DNA of 64,000 bases from Cherax quadricarinatus (Eukaryota; Arthropoda; Malacostraca; Decapoda; Parastacidae), in NCBI RefSeq assembly GCF_038502225.1, contig NC_091298.1, positions 31,228,496-31,292,495 of the forward strand. Reading direction: 5' to 3'. Under the pieces are notes generated by a model. The model saw nothing but the letters and a program-made list of their open reading frames with translations. It made no database searches and had not been told where the DNA came from. Position 1 is the stretch's first letter. Each line of letters opens with the position of its first letter. The translations under genes were made by a program, and so were the position numbers. Of this stretch, positions 12,854 to 25,087 are shown piece by piece.

Positions 12854-13057
12854 TCAGTAAGTGAAGCAGTCTGGAGAGTAATTTGGTGGAGGCGGGATCC
12901 ATACATACCTTTCATGAAGAAGAGATACAATAAAACTAATGAAGCAGGGAGAGTGGATCTGGTGGCGACCAGTGAAGAAGCGAGGCCAGGAGCTGTGAAT
13001 CGACCCCTGCAACCACAAATAGGTAAGTGCACACAAACACACACACACGCACACATA
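12826..13057 (+). mobile_element. CR1-type LINE 3'-end fragment B0, between (CA)n tracts
   Basis: (CA)n, then only the last ~180 bp of the CR1 family (GGAGGCGGGATCCATACATA, GGCGACCAGTGAAGAAGCG, CGACCCCTGCAACCACAAAT), ending AGGTAAGTGC followed by (CA)n. An extreme 5' truncation. Confidence 0.85.
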
Positions 13058-15197
13058 TCGCATATGAAACACCCCTAGGGGCAAGTGACCATGTGGTTAT
13101 AAGCTTCGAATACATAGATATACAAGTGGAGAGGGAGGCAGGAAGGGCAGGATAAATGAAACCAAACTATAAGAGAGGGTACTACACAGGCATGAGGAAT
13201 TTCCTGCACGAGGTTCTGTGGGACAGAGCACTGGCAGGGAGATCAGTAAATAAGGTGATGGAATATGTGACAAAAGTAAGCAAGGAAGCAGAGGATAGGT
13301 TTGTACCAAAGGGTAACAAATAACGAGAAGGCCAGGACGAGCACTTGGCTCACCCAAAGGTGTAGAGAAGCCTAAACCAAGTGTGCTAGAGAATGGAAGA
13401 AGTATAGAAGGCAAAGGACCCAGGAAAAAAAGGAAAGAAGTCGTAGAACTAGAAACGAATGTACAGGTAAGAAGGGAGGCCCAGCGACAATACGAAAATG
13501 ACATAGCAGTGAAAGCCAAATTTGACCCGAAGTTGTTGTATACCCACATCAGGAGGAAAACGGTAGTCAAGGACGAGGCAATCAGGCTGAGGAAGCAAGG
13601 AGGGGACATCACAAGAATCGACCGAGATGTATGTGAGGAGCTCAACATGAGATTCAAAGAAGTATTCACAGTGGAGACCTAGAAGGGACTCCAGAAAGAC
13701 GATGAGATGGGGGTTCACCATCAAGTGTTGGACATAATACATACAGCCGAGGAGGTGAAGAGGCGGTTAAGCGAGCTAGATACCTGAAAGGCGATGGGGC
13801 CGGATAACATCTTTCCATGGGTCCTGAAAGTGGGAGCAGAGGCGCTCTGTGTACCACTATCAACAATCTTCAACACATCTATCGAAACAGGGCGACTACC
13901 TGAGGTATGGAAGATAGCAAATGTAATACCAGTTTTAAAAAAGACACAGACACCAAGCATTAAACTACTGACTAGTGTCACTAACATGTGGAGTATGCAA
14001 AGTCATTGAGAAGATTATCAGAAGAGTGGTGGAGCACCTAGATAGGAATGAGCACGGTTTTAGGGAATGGAAATCCCGTGTCACAAACCTACAGGAGTTC
14101 TCTAACAGAGAGAGGGTGGGTAGATAACGTTTTCTTGGACTGTAAGAAGGATTTCAACACAGTTCAACACAAGAGAATGATGCAAAAGCTGGAGGACCAG
14201 ACATATAACAGGGAAGGCACTGCAGTGGATCAGAGAATACCTGAGAGGAAGGCAACAGCGAGTCACTGTACGTGACGAGGTGTCTTAGTGGGGGCCTGTG
14301 ACGAACGGGGTTCCACAGGGGTCATTCCTAGGACTGGTGCTGTTTCTGGCATATATGAACGGCTTGACGGAAGGAATAGACCCAGAAATATCCCTGTTTG
14401 CAGACGATGTGAAGTTAATGAGGAGAATTCAATCGGAGGGGGACCAGGCAGGACTACAAGGAATCTGAGGAAGGGCAAAGAAGACCGCAGACGGAGTACA
14501 GTCTAGGGTGCCAGAGACTACAAACTTCACTCATTGTAAAGGATCTTGGGGTGAGTATAATACCGAGCACATCTCTTGAGGTGCACATCAACCAAATAAT
14601 TGCTGCAGCATATGGGCGCCTAGCAAACCTATTAGTAGCATTCAGACATCTCAGTAAGGAATCGTTCAGGACCCTGTACACCGTGTACGTCAGGCCCATA
14701 TTGGAGCATGCTGCACCACTTTGGAACCCACACCTAGCCAAGCACGTAAGGAAATTAGAGAAAGTGCAACGGTTTGCAACGAGACTAGTCCCGGAGTTAA
14801 GGGGAATGTCCTACGAGGAGATGTTAAGGGAAATCGAGATGACGACACCGGAGGACAGGAGAGATAACCACATATAAAATACTGAGAGGAACTGACAAGG
14901 TGGACGGAGACAGGATGTTCTAGAGATGGGACACAGCAACAAGGAGTCACAATTTGAAGTTGAAGACTCAGATGTGTCACAGGGATGTTGGGAAGTATTT
15001 CTTCAGCCACAGAGTTGTCAGGAAGTGGAATAGTCTGGAAAGTGGTGTAGGATCCATACATAGCTTTAAGAAGAGGTTTGATCAAGTTCATGGAGCAGGG
15101 AAAGTGACCTAGTAGCGACCAGTGAAGAAGCGGGGCCAGGAGCTGTGGATCGACCCCTGTAACCACAACTAGGTGAGTACAAATAGGTGAGTACACA
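13058..15197 (+). pseudogene. CR1-type LINE relic B1 (endonuclease end, RT, C-terminus)
   Basis: Begins after (CA)n inside the endonuclease (GASDHVV-like, 13080-13110). It continues through the linker (RREAQRQYENDIAVKAKFDPK near 13475), the RT start (KAMGPDNIFPWVLK near 13790), FLDCKKDFNTV (near 14130), a FADD-encoding stretch (near 14400) and the C-terminal block AAAYGRLANLLVAFRHLSKESF (14600-14660) to the 3' UTR. Stops and indels occur every few hundred bases. The tail has two 14-bp units (AACTAGGTGAGTAC, AAATAGGTGAGTAC, 15164-15193) before (CA)n. CR1-clade assignment rests on the RT and the conserved C-terminal TYKILRG and WNSL motifs. Confidence 0.82.
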
Positions 15198-15212
15198 CAC
15201 ACACACACACAC

Positions 15213-15542
15213 GTGCCACGACAGAACACAAGAAGAAAGGCAGAAACTGAGAGAGATGATACAAATGCGAAAGGAGGAAAGAGAGGAGATGGAGGAGACA
15301 GACAGGAGATCCCAGACCCAGGAAGAAGATCAAATACAGCCTCCCTCACAACTTCCTATAGAAGCCCCCAAACCAGATCAACCCCAGTGCAACCAAACAT
15401 TCTAAACCAAATCACCCATGCCATATCCAATGCACCCACCCACTGCATTACAAACTCCACCCCCACAGCAACCACCCATAGTTCCTTATCAGGTCTCCCA
15501 CTTCCCCAACCCCAATGTACCCCCCAGACCACAGTCTTAGAA
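15213..15542 (+). pseudogene. CR1 ORF1 C-terminal fragment (copy B2)
   Basis: Charged, Gln/Glu-rich sequence (EERQKLREMIQMRKEE) followed by a Pro/Ser/Thr-rich segment, ending just before ORF2. It matches the end of ORF1 in copy B6 (30.8-31.0 kb). CR1 ORF1 proteins bind RNA as chaperones; only the disordered tail is present, since the copy is 5'-truncated at (CA)n. Confidence 0.65.
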
Positions 15543-18272
15543 AAGAAGTTGAAGGTGTGGTATACAAATGCAGATTGAATAACAAATAAGTGTGAGGAGT
15601 GGCATGAAAGAATCAAGGAGACATCCTCAGACATAATAGCACTCACAGAAACAAAACTCACAAGAATGATAACAGATGCAATCTTTCCACCCGGATATCA
15701 AATCCTCAATAAAGACAGAGGGAGGAGAGGGGGAGGAGGAGTTGCACTACTCATTAAAAATCAGTGGGGTTTTGAGAGAATGGAAGGAATGGATGGCACC
15801 GGCGAAAGGGACTACTTAGTAGGAACAATCCAGTCTGAGGGACATAAGGTGATAATTGCAGTAATGTACAACCCACCACAGAACTGCAGGAAGCCAAGAG
15901 AAGAATACGATGAGAGCAACAGAGCAATGGTCGACACACTAGCCGAGGTAGCCAGAAGAGCTCACATGGGGGGAGCAAAGTTACTAGTTATGGGTGATTT
16001 CAATCACAAGGAGATTGACTGGGAAAACCTGGAGCCCCATGGGGGTCCCGAAACATGGAGAGCCAAGATGATGGATGTCATACTGGAAAATCTCATGCAT
16101 CAGCATGTTAGAGACACTACCAGAAAGAGAGGTGAGGATGATCCAGCAAGACTGGACCTTGTATTCACCTTGAGTAGTTCGGACATCGAGGATATCATGG
16201 ATGTAAGGCCCCTAGGAGCTAGTGATCATTTGGTTCTGTGCTTTGAGTACATAGTTGAGCTTCAAGTGGAGAGAGTAGCAGGAATAGGATGGGAAAAACC
16301 AAACTACAAAAGGGGAAACTACTCAGGCATGAGGAACTTCCTGCAAGACATTCAGTGGGAGAGAGAACTGACAGGAAAACCAGTACAAGAAATGATGGAC
16401 TATGTGACAACAGAATGCGAGGAGGCAGAGGAGAGGATTTTTTCCAAGAGAAACAGAAATAATGGGAACAGAACAAGTCCTTGGCTCACCCAAAGGTGTA
16501 GGGAGGCAAAAACTATGTGTACTAGAGAATGGAAAAGGTACAGAAGACAGAGAACTCAGGAAAATAAAGAGATTAGCCGAAGAGTCAGAAACGAATATGC
16601 ACAGATAAGAAGGGAGGCTCAGCGACAATATGAAAATGACATAGCATCGAAAGTAAAGTCTGACCCGAAGCTGTTGTATAGCCACATCAGGAGGAAAACA
16701 ACACTCAAGGACCAAGTAATCAGACTGAGGAAGGGTGATGGGGAGTTCACAAGAAACGACCGAGAGGTATGTCAGGAGCTCAACACGAGATTTAAAGAAG
16801 TATTTACTGTGGAAACCAGTAGGACTCCAGAAAATCAGAACAGGGGGGTACACCAACAAGTGCTGGATGAGGTACACATAACCAAGGAGGAGGTGAAGAA
16901 GCTGCTATGTGAACTTGACACCTCAAAGGCGGTGGGACCAGGCAACCAGGGAGCAGAGATGCTGTGTGTGCCATTAACAAAGATTAGCACATCCATTGAA
17001 ACTGGGCAACTAACTGAGGTATGGAAGTCGACAAATGTGGTCTCAATTTTTAAAAAGGGAGACAGACATGAGGCATTAAACTACAGACCTGTCACTAACG
17101 TGTATAGTATGCAAAGTCATGGAGAAGATCATCAGGAGGAGTGTGGTGGAGCACCTGGAAAGAAACAAGTGCATAATCGACAACCAGCACGGTTTCAGGG
17201 AAGGAAAATCCTCTGTCACAAACCTACTGGAGTTTTATGACAAGGTGACAGAAGTAAGACAAGAGAGAGAGGGGTGGATCGACTGCATTTTCTTGGACTG
17301 CAAGAAGGCCTTCGACACAGTTCCTCACAAGAGGTTACTGCAAAAGCTAGAGGATCAGGCACACATAACAGGAAAGGCACTGCAATGGATCAGAGAATAC
17401 CAGGGAGGCAACGAGTCATGGTACGTGACGAGGTGTCAGAGTGGGCGCCTGTGACAAGCGGGGTTCCACAGGGGTCAGTCCTAGGACCTGTGCTGCTGTT
17501 GGTATATGTGAATGACATAACGGAAGGGATAGACTCAGAAGTGTCATTGTTTGCAGATGATGTAAAGTTAATGAGAAGAATCAAATCGGACGAGGATCAG
17601 GCAGGACTACAAAGAGACCTGGACAGGCTACAAGCCTGGTCCAGCAACTGGCTCCTTGAGTTTAACCCTACCAAATGCAAAGTCATGAAGATTGGGGAAG
17701 GGCAAAGAAGACCGCAGACACAATATAGTCTAGATGGCCAAAGACTGCGAACCTCACTCAAGTAAAAAGATCTGGGGGTGAGTATAACACCGAGCACATC
17801 TCCTGAGGCGCACATCAATCAGATAACTGCTGCAGCATACGGGCGTCTGGCAAACCTACGGATAGCGTTCCGATACCTCAGTAAGGAATCGTTCAAGACT
17901 CTGTATACCATTTACGTCAGGCCCATACTGGAGTATGCAGCACCAGTTTGGAATTCACACCTGGTCAAGCACGTCAATAAATTAGAGAAAGTGCAAAGGT
18001 TTGCAACAAGACTAATCCCAGAGCTACGGGGATTGTCCTACGAAGAAAGGTTGAGGGAAATCGGCCTGACGACACTGGAGGACAGGAGGGTCAGGGAAGA
18101 CATGATAACGACATATAAAATACTGCGCGGAATAGACAAGGTGGACAAAGACGGGATGTTCCAGAGATGGGACACAGAAACAAGAGGTTACAATTGGAAG
18201 TTGAAGACTCAGATGAATCAAAGGGATGTTAGGAAGTATTTCTTCAGTCAGAGTAGTCAGGCCGTGAAATAG
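15543..18272 (+). pseudogene. CR1 ORF2 (endonuclease-reverse transcriptase), copy B2, longest frame
   Basis: ORF2 starts LEKKLKVWYTNAD, meets a stop near 15576, then keeps a 524-codon frame (15666-17240). This covers the AP-like endonuclease (GYQILNKD, RRGGGGVALLIK, VIIAVMYNPPQN, VMGDFNHKEIDWENL, ARLDLVF, LGASDHLVL) and the linker. Frame changes then lead to the RT: NQHGFREGKSSVTNLLEFYD (near 17180), FLDCKKAFDTVPHKR (17290), SGVPQGSVLGPVL (17455), intact FADDVKLM (17550). The C-terminal domain is at 17778-18272 (TYKILRGIDKVDKDGMF, RKYFFS). At least three frame changes make it non-functional. The endonuclease nicks target DNA and the RT primes from the nick in this family. Confidence 0.88.
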
Positions 18273-18370
18273 CCTAGAAAGTGACGTAGTGGAATAGCCT
18301 AGAAAGTGACGTAGTGGAATAGCCTAGAAAGTGACGTAGTGGAATAGCCTAGAAAGTGACGTAGTGGAGA
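18250..18370 (+). repeat. 25-bp tandem quadruplication in CR1 copy B2
   Basis: The end-of-ORF2 sequence AATAGCCTAGAAAGTGACGT plus AGTGG is repeated four times in perfect tandem. Other CR1 copies have it once, so this is a local recent expansion. Confidence 0.9.
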
Positions 18371-18534
18371 CGGGAACCATACATATTTTTAAGACGAGGT
18401 TTGATAAAGCTCATGGAGCAGGGAGAGAGAGGACCTAGTAGCAATCAGTGAAGAGGCGGGGCCAGGAGCTATGACTCGACCCCTGCAACCACAAATAGAT
18501 GAGTAAAAATAGGTGAGTACACACACACACTCAC
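18273..18534 (+). other. 3' UTR and tail of CR1 copy B2
   Basis: Conserved 3' UTR (GGCGGGGCCAGGAGCTATGA, CGACCCCTGCAACCACAAAT) with two imperfect tail units (AGATGAGTAA, AATAGGTGAGTAC), then (CA)n. Confidence 0.8.
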
Positions 18535-20391
18535 ACACCTTGATCAGCTCAGACATAGGGAATATCACACACGATAGGCCCCTCGGCGCTAGCGATCACA
18601 TTGTCCTGAATTTCGAATACATAGAGTTAACAATTGAGAGCGAAGCAGCGCGAGGAGGACGAGAGAAGCCGAACTTCAAGAAAGTACTACCCAGGTAAGA
18701 TATTCCTGCATGAGTTGCAGTGGGTAAGAGCTAGAGGGGAAGAGGGGAAGGCAGTAAATGAAATGATGTAACACGTGACCGTAAAGTGCAAGGAGGCAGA
18801 GGAGAATTTGTGCCAAGGGGCAACAGAAACGGTGGGAAGACGAGAGTGAGCCCATGGTTTACCAGGAGGTGTGGAAGACCAAAGCCAAATGTGCTATAGC
18901 AAGGAAAAATTGTAGAAGACTCAGGAAGACTCGGGAAAACAAGGATTTAAGCCGAAGAGCCAGAAATGAATATGCGGAAATAGAGAGAGGTCAAGCGGCA
19001 TCAACAGCCAAATCTGTCCCAAAGCTGTTATACAGCCATATCAGGAGGAAAACAACAGTCAAGAACCAGGTAATTAGGCTGTAGAAGGAAGGTAGCTCAC
19101 ATGGAGCGACCAGCAAGTATGTGAGGATCTCAGCTTATTACTTAGAGAAGCATTCACAGAGGAGACAGAGAGGGTTAGAACAAACCGAAGCAGTAGGGTG
19201 CACCAGCAAGTGCTGTACATGCTGCACACATTCTTGGGAGGAGATGAAGAAACCCTAGGTGAACTAGACACCTGGCAGGCAGTGGACCTGCCCAGATAAC
19301 ATCTCTCTGTGGATCCCGATCGAGGGAGCATCTGCACTGTGTGTGCCACTAACAAATCTTCAATAAATCTATCGAAATAGGGCAACTGCCTGAGGTGTGG
19401 AAGACAGCAAACGTAATCTCGATTTTTAAAACAAGAGACAGACAGGTTGCACCTGTGTCGCTGACATATATAGTATATAAAGTTATGGAAAAGATTTTCG
19501 GGAGAAGAGTTGTTGAACACCTAGAAAGAAACTGGCTCATACACGACAACCAGCATGGCTTTAGGGAAGGGAAATCGTGAGTCACTAACGTACTGCAGTT
19601 GTACGACAAGGTAACGGACGTAAGACAGGAGAGAAAGGGGTAGGTTGACTGCAAGAAGACTTTGACTCAGTACCACACAGAAGACTGATTGAAAAGCTAG
19701 AGGAGCAGCCAGGAATAGCAGGGAAAGTACTGAAATGGATCATGGAATACCTGACTGGAGGAAAACATGTGCTGGTACATGACAAGGTGTTAGTGGTTAC
19801 AAGTTCTAGTGGTAGGCCCGGTGCTCTTTCTTGTTTATGTGAATGACATAACAGAAGGGACAGATTCAGAGGTGTCCCTGTTCCCAGAAGATGTGAAACT
19901 AATGAGGAGAATTCAAGCTGATGGGGATCAGGTAAACCAACAACCGGATGTGGATAGCGTGCGAGCCTTGTCCGAAAAATGGCTCCTTGTGTTGAACCCT
20001 AACAAGTGCAGTCACGAACCATGGGGAAGGACAGATAAAGCGCAGACGGAGTACAGCGTAGGTCAAAGGCTGCAAAACTCAATCAAGGAAAATGATCTTG
20101 GGGTGAGCATCATACCGAGTACATCTCCTGAGGCGCACATCAACCAAAGAACTGCTGCAGCATATAGGCACCTGGTAACCCTAAGAATACCGTTTCGACA
20201 TTTAAGTAGAAAATCATTCACGACACTATACTGTGTACGTCAGGCTCATATTAGAGTATGCAACATCAGTATGGAACCCACACCTGGTCAGACACGTCAT
20301 GAAGTTAGAGAAAGTGCAGAGATTTGCAACAAGACTAGTTCCGGAGCTAGGGGGTATGTACTTTGAGGAGAGGTTAAGGGAACTTTACCTG

Positions 20392-20826
20392 TCGACTGTG
20401 GCATGCAAAGAGTACGTAACCTTTATTCGGCGCATGTACACACCCTCATTTACAGGCTATCTCCCCCAACCAGCGAACCAGGTTGCTGAGAGTTGATGAT
20501 GGGGCCCCGTCGTTCAACTAGTAACCAGGTTCCAGCCAATAAGAAGATGGTTTTGGCAATCGCAGAGGTTATGTGGGTACCACTCTCCTGTCTGCCCTTG
20601 TCATTCCCATTCTAGAGCTGGTTGAAGCACGGTCTGCTCTCTTGTGGCTTCTATTTCTGCCTTGCTTACCGTGGAGTGCACTAATACTTATCACTGTACA
20701 TAGTGTACATATTGCTGTTCTAAATTGGTGAAGGATAATATGTCTAAACTTTTTCTGCTGTGTTTATTTTGCTCCCTTTACACCCAGGATAACATGCCAT
20801 TTGGATTCCTGGGTTGTAATATCGAC
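20392..20826 (+). mobile_element. Probable solo LTR with 5-bp TSD (TCGAC)
   Basis: A 425-bp insertion in CR1 copy B3. Flanks read CCTG-TCGAC / TCGAC-ACCGG, and removing the insertion restores the CR1 sequence. The element starts TGTGGCATGC and ends GGTTGTAATA, contains CCAGCCAATAAG and has no coding capacity. Size, TG start and 5-bp duplication fit a solo LTR of a Gypsy or BEL element. The lack of a canonical CA end lowers confidence in that type. Confidence 0.55.
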
Positions 20827-20952
20827 ACCGGAGGACAGGAGGGATAGGTGGGACACGATAACGACGTATAAAATACCGAGAGGAATTGACAAGATGGATA
20901 GGGTCAGAATGTTTCAGAAATGGGGATACAACAGAAAGTTAAAAACTCAGAT

Positions 20953-21116
20953 AAGGCAAAGGGATGTTAGGTAAGACACATATGCAACAGTTAGACAACT
21001 TTATACCGAGTAATAAAGGAATAAAGGAATAAAGTTGTCTAACTGTTGCATATGTGTCTTACCTAACAACCTGTCGGTATTGTATACCATTTTGATGTTC
21101 AAGGCAAAGGGATGTT
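20953..21116 (+). mobile_element. Foldback insertion of a Penelope-like tail, with 16-bp TSD
   Basis: AAGGCAAAGGGATGTT is duplicated at 20953-20968 and 21101-21116. The 132 bp between carries GTAAGACACATATGCAACAG and its reverse complement around a loop with (GGAATAAA)n, then ACCTGTCGGTATTGTATACC. Same family and architecture as the insertion at 3155-3268. Confidence 0.88.
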
Positions 21117-21323
21117 TGGAAGTACTTCAGCCATAGAACAATCTGGAGAGTGAAGTATAGTGGAGCCAGGATCCATACATAGCTTTAAGAAGAGATACGA
21201 TAATGCTCTCGGAGCAGAAGGTGGACCTAGTAGCGACCAGCGAAGAGGCGGGGCCAGGAGCTAAGGCTCGACCCCTGCAACCACAAATAGGTGAGTACAA
21301 ATAGGCGAGCACACACACACACA

Positions 21324-22002
21324 CTACAAACTTCACTTAAGGAAAAGGATCTTGGGGTCAGTTTAATACCGAACATATCTCCTGAGACACACATCAACCA
21401 AATAACTGCTGCAGCATATAGTTGACTAGCAAATCAAAGAATAGCTTTCCGACATCTAAGTAAAGACTCGTTCAGGACTCTGTACACCGTGTATGTCAGG
21501 CCCATATCAGAGTATGCAACACGAGTTTGGAACCCACACCTGGGCAAGCATGTCAGAAATTAGAGAAAGTGTAAAGGTTTGCAACGAGACTAGTCCCAGA
21601 GCTAAGGGGCCTTTCCTACGAGGAGAGGTTAAGGGAAATTTACCTTACGACACTGAAGGACAGGAGGGGGGACATGATAACAACATTTAAAATACTGAGA
21701 GGAATCGATAAGGTGGACAGAGCTAAGATGTTCCAGAGATGGAACACAACGACAAGGGGACATAATTGGAAGTTAAAGACTCAGATGAGTTACAGAGATT
21801 TTAGGAAATATTTCTTCAGTCACCGAGTTGTCAGGCAGTGGAACAGTCTGGAAAGTGAGGAAGTGGTGGCAGGATCCCTACATAGATTTAAGAAGAGGTA
21901 TGATAAAGCTCATGGAGCAAGGAGTGAGTGACCCAGTAGCAACCAGTGAAGAGCCGGGTCCAGGAGCTATGACTCAACGCATGCAACCACAATTAGGTGA
22001 GT
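21324..22002 (+). pseudogene. CR1-type LINE 3' relic B4
   Basis: Between (CA)n tracts. Contains only the C-terminal domain, in broken frames (LYTVYVRPISEYATRVWNPH near 21480; TFKILRGIDKVDRAKMF, 21680-21730; RKYFFSHRVVRQWNSL, 21805-21855) and the 3' UTR ending AATTAGGTGAGTGCACG into a long (CA)n. Confidence 0.85.
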
Positions 22003-22190
<188 letters not shown>

Positions 22191-22199
22191 ACACACCCA

Positions 22200-22940
22200 C
22201 AAATTATCACAGATAATCATAATAATATAGTTTGTATATAAAGGCATACACACTGATAAATCACATATTTTACTGTCAAAACACATGTTAGGGATCAGCT
22301 TCTGGTGGCGCCACACGAATATAAATTAAAATAGACAATTTGTTACTCGTACCTGAGCGAAACATTGTATCCAACACATCTGTCACATGCTGGAAGAATG
22401 TCTCTTACTCTTAACGTTTACACAGTAGTGGTGTAATACAGTGATAGTGACAATGACTGTGGCAGTTGAACATGAATACATATAACGTACATGTATGCAG
22501 AATGTTCAACGAGGAAGAAGGGGAAGTCAGTGGAAAAGATAAATGCATTGTTGCCGATGGCCAGTTAAAGATTAATGCTGAGCTGCATTTGCCTTTTTAC
22601 CCGATTTATTACCCTAAAGTGTTGCCCTCCTTCCTCTACTGTACGTTGTGTTGATGATAAGGGCTCCTGGTGCGAGTCGAAATACATTCTAATGTCCATT
22701 GATGTTTTCAGCATGGAGAAGTATTTAGTGACCTTTTATTATCACCACATTTGACTATAAACATATTACATGCATACACATGTATGCACTCATTCACAAA
22801 GAGATATATACATTTATATACATACACCGAAATCTTTAAAAAATTACAACTCTTGAACAAAATATAAAATGCTGAAGTTATAAATAATTAATAAATGCAC
22901 AAAAAAATATTAAGAGACTAAAGTCTGTCCTGTTTCCTAA
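22200..22940. other. Unique intergenic DNA
   Basis: No repeat family or supported gene. One 62-codon + frame (22466-22654) has no recognisable domain. Confidence 0.5.
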
Positions 22941-22946
22941 CGAATT

Positions 22947-23645
22947 TTACCTAACCTAACCTAACTTAACCTAACCTAACCTAATCTAACCTAACCTAAC
23001 CTAACCTAATCTAACCTAATCTAACCTAATCTAACCTAATCTAACCTAATCTAACCTAATCTAACCTAACCTAACCTAACCTAATCTAACCTAATCTAAC
23101 CTAATCTAACCTAATCTAACCTAATCTAACCTAATCTAACCTAACCTAACCTAACCTAATCTAACCTAACCTAACCTAATCTAACCTAACCTAACCTAAT
23201 CTAACCTAACCTAACCTAATCTAACCTAATCTAACCTAACCTAACCTAACCTAATCTAACCTAACCTAACCTAATCTAACCTAATCTAACCTAATCTAAC
23301 CTAATCTAACCTAATCTAACCTAACCTAACCTAATCTAACCTAACCTAACCTAACCTAACCTAATCTAACCTAACCTAACCTAACCTAACTTAACCTAAC
23401 TTAACCTAACTTAACCTAACTTAACCTAACTTAACCTAACTTAACCTAAGCTAACCTAAGCTAACCTAAGCTAACCTAAGCTAACCTAACCTAACCTAAC
23501 CTAACCTAACCTAACTTAACCTAATCTAACCTAACCTAACCTAACTTAACCCAACTTAACCTAATCTAATCTGACCTAACCTAACCTAACTTAACCTAAC
23601 CTAACCTAACCCAACGTAACGTAACCTAACTTAACCTAACCAATT
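22947..23645 (-). repeat. Interstitial telomere-like array (TTAGG)n with TTAGA variant
   Basis: About 700 bp of 5-bp units CCTAA, i.e. TTAGG on the minus strand, the telomere unit of most arthropods. Much of it alternates CCTAA and TCTAA, giving a 10-bp higher-order period. Near 23395-23475 the variant changes to TTAA and then CTAAG types, and the right end decays into CCCAA and CGTAA. The array is internal, so it is an interstitial telomeric repeat or a satellite derived from it. Confidence 0.92.
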
Positions 23646-23649
23646 AGTG

Positions 23650-24000
23650 TGCCATGTTATGGAGGGTTGAGCTGACATTGACTCAGCAACAGAATGCTCA
23701 CATTCAGGTCAGTATTAAGAGAAAACTCAAGGGGAACTTAACTATATTTAATGTAACTAACGGCACTACCGAGGTATAATCAAGCTCGTGCTTGAGAACA
23801 CTAATGCATAAACTCTCTAAAATTCTTAAATATAATTTATCCTGTGTTCTACCTATAATTTTAAAATCGTCAGGGGATGTAGTGTTACCGCTGAAAAAAT
23901 GGTTTACCTAACTTAGCCAAGTACTGAGTGATACGCCCCTGTATTCACTTATTCTAATTTGAAAATTTGTATTGTAATTGAGGTTCCAAGGCATCTAGCT
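23650..24000. other. Unique intergenic DNA
   Basis: No feature recognised. Confidence 0.5.
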
Positions 24001-24429
24001 TAACAGCTGGAACATGTACACCAATAACCGGCACACTGGAGAGTGAAACTTATGACGATGTTTCGGTCCGACTTCCACCATTAACTAGTCACACAGAGTA
24101 GCGTTAAGTGAAGCCAGTGAAAATATGTAGGAGAGGGGAGCGGGGTACGAGAGAGGTAGAATGGGAAGAGGAAATAATGTTATAGTAGTAGTAGAAGTGG
24201 TAGTTAGTAGTAGTAGTAGTTCAACAGTTATGGACGTGGCAAAGAGAGTGTCTTAGTTGTTGTGAAAAAAGGAGCAGGGACTGGAGTGTTAGCGGAGACA
24301 TAGTAGTAGTAGTAAGAGTAGAGAAGAGAGGAGCATTGTTTTAGAGCCACTGGCCAGTGGCTCTTGGTGGGTTCATTCCTCGGCAGAAGACAAGAAGGCA
24401 ATAAAATTTAGCAAAACGGTGTTCTTGTT

Positions 24430-25087
24430 TCTTTCTTTCTCCGTGTTCTCCACATCAGTGATCCTCAGTTTCTTGAATAAAATACTTCTGCTTTTTACAG
24501 TTCGTTCTCTCTTTGGTTACCCTTTCGATTTCATAAAGGCTGCGTTTTCTCATGCCAGACGGACTTTCTTCTCTCTCAAACTCTCCTCTGAAATCTATCT
24601 TTTAACTTGCCTACATCTCCAGTCTCCCAAATCTTTACAACACTCCGTTCTTGAGACGTCAGTCTTGGTTTTTGTAGTGATCTAATTCGTACCTGTCCTG
24701 CCACTAATACTTCCGGAGTTTATTCCATTTCCTACTTGTTCTCCCCAATATTTTGGAAAAACTGGCCGCTCTCTTTCTAACAGATTTAAAGAATACAAAA
24801 GAAGTAATAGGCTTGCCTACACTAACAATGCTCATTTCTGTCATGTTAGAGCTGTATAGTCCTTGTGGCTTAGCGCTTCTTTTTTGATTATAATAATACC
24901 TGTCATGTTAGAGATCACAGTCATCCTGTTCATTAGTTTTCTGCCAAAACTGTCTCTCCTACTAGCCTTGTTGAAGCATCCTTTATACACAACAATCCAT
25001 AAATGCGTCTTAGTCGCGGCTTTGTCTCTGTGTAGATGCCTTCTTTTCTCATTCAGTTATCAAATTCTCCAAACTTCAGAGTACTGA
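24430..25087 (+). pseudogene. Penelope-like RT end and GIY-YIG endonuclease, frameshifted
   Basis: YPFDFIKAAFSHARRTFFS (about 24510-24570) matches the post-RT linker of Penelope proteins. The endonuclease follows: SGVYSI near 24711, a frameshift, QYFGKTGRSLSNRFKEYKRS (about 24750-24810) with the GIY-YIG core as GVY...YFG and the catalytic-type Arg, then RLAYTNNAHFCHVR. After a 48-bp retroposon insertion the frame resumes RDHSHPVH and shows SLVEASFIHNNP and RLSRGFVSV with in-frame stops. The enzyme normally nicks DNA to prime reverse transcription. Identification is from remembered family motifs. Confidence 0.78.
24838..24913 (+). mobile_element. Ultra-short retroposon copy 2 with 14-bp TSD
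   Basis: CTGTCATGTTAGAG occurs at 24838-24851 and 24900-24913. The 48 bp between start CTGTATAG, hold GGCTTAGCGCTTC and end GATTATAATAATAC. Deleting the insert and one duplicate restores the Penelope GIY-YIG reading frame (CHVRDH), an internal proof of the empty site. Confidence 0.92.

Larger units (their letters stand above)
18535..21323 (+). pseudogene. CR1-type LINE relic B3, interrupted by solo LTR and foldback insertion
   Basis: Starts after (CA)n in the endonuclease (LGASDHIVL near 18580). It is strongly decayed: linker (RARNEYAEIERG near 18960), RT pieces (NQHGFREGK near 19550; FPEDVKLMRRIQ near 19885, replacing FADD), C-terminal block VWNPHLVRHVMKLEKVQRFATR (20270-20335). A 425-bp LTR-like insertion (20397-20821) and a 132-bp foldback insertion (20969-21100) split the C-terminal domain and 3' UTR. 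The tail AAATAGGTGAGTAC then AAATAGGCGAGCAC runs into (CA)n. Confidence 0.82.

Noticed and set aside
24419..24685. A membrane protein suggested by a Leu/Phe-rich 88-codon frame
   Set aside because: The frame is part of the decayed Penelope-like RT end; hydrophobicity is incidental.
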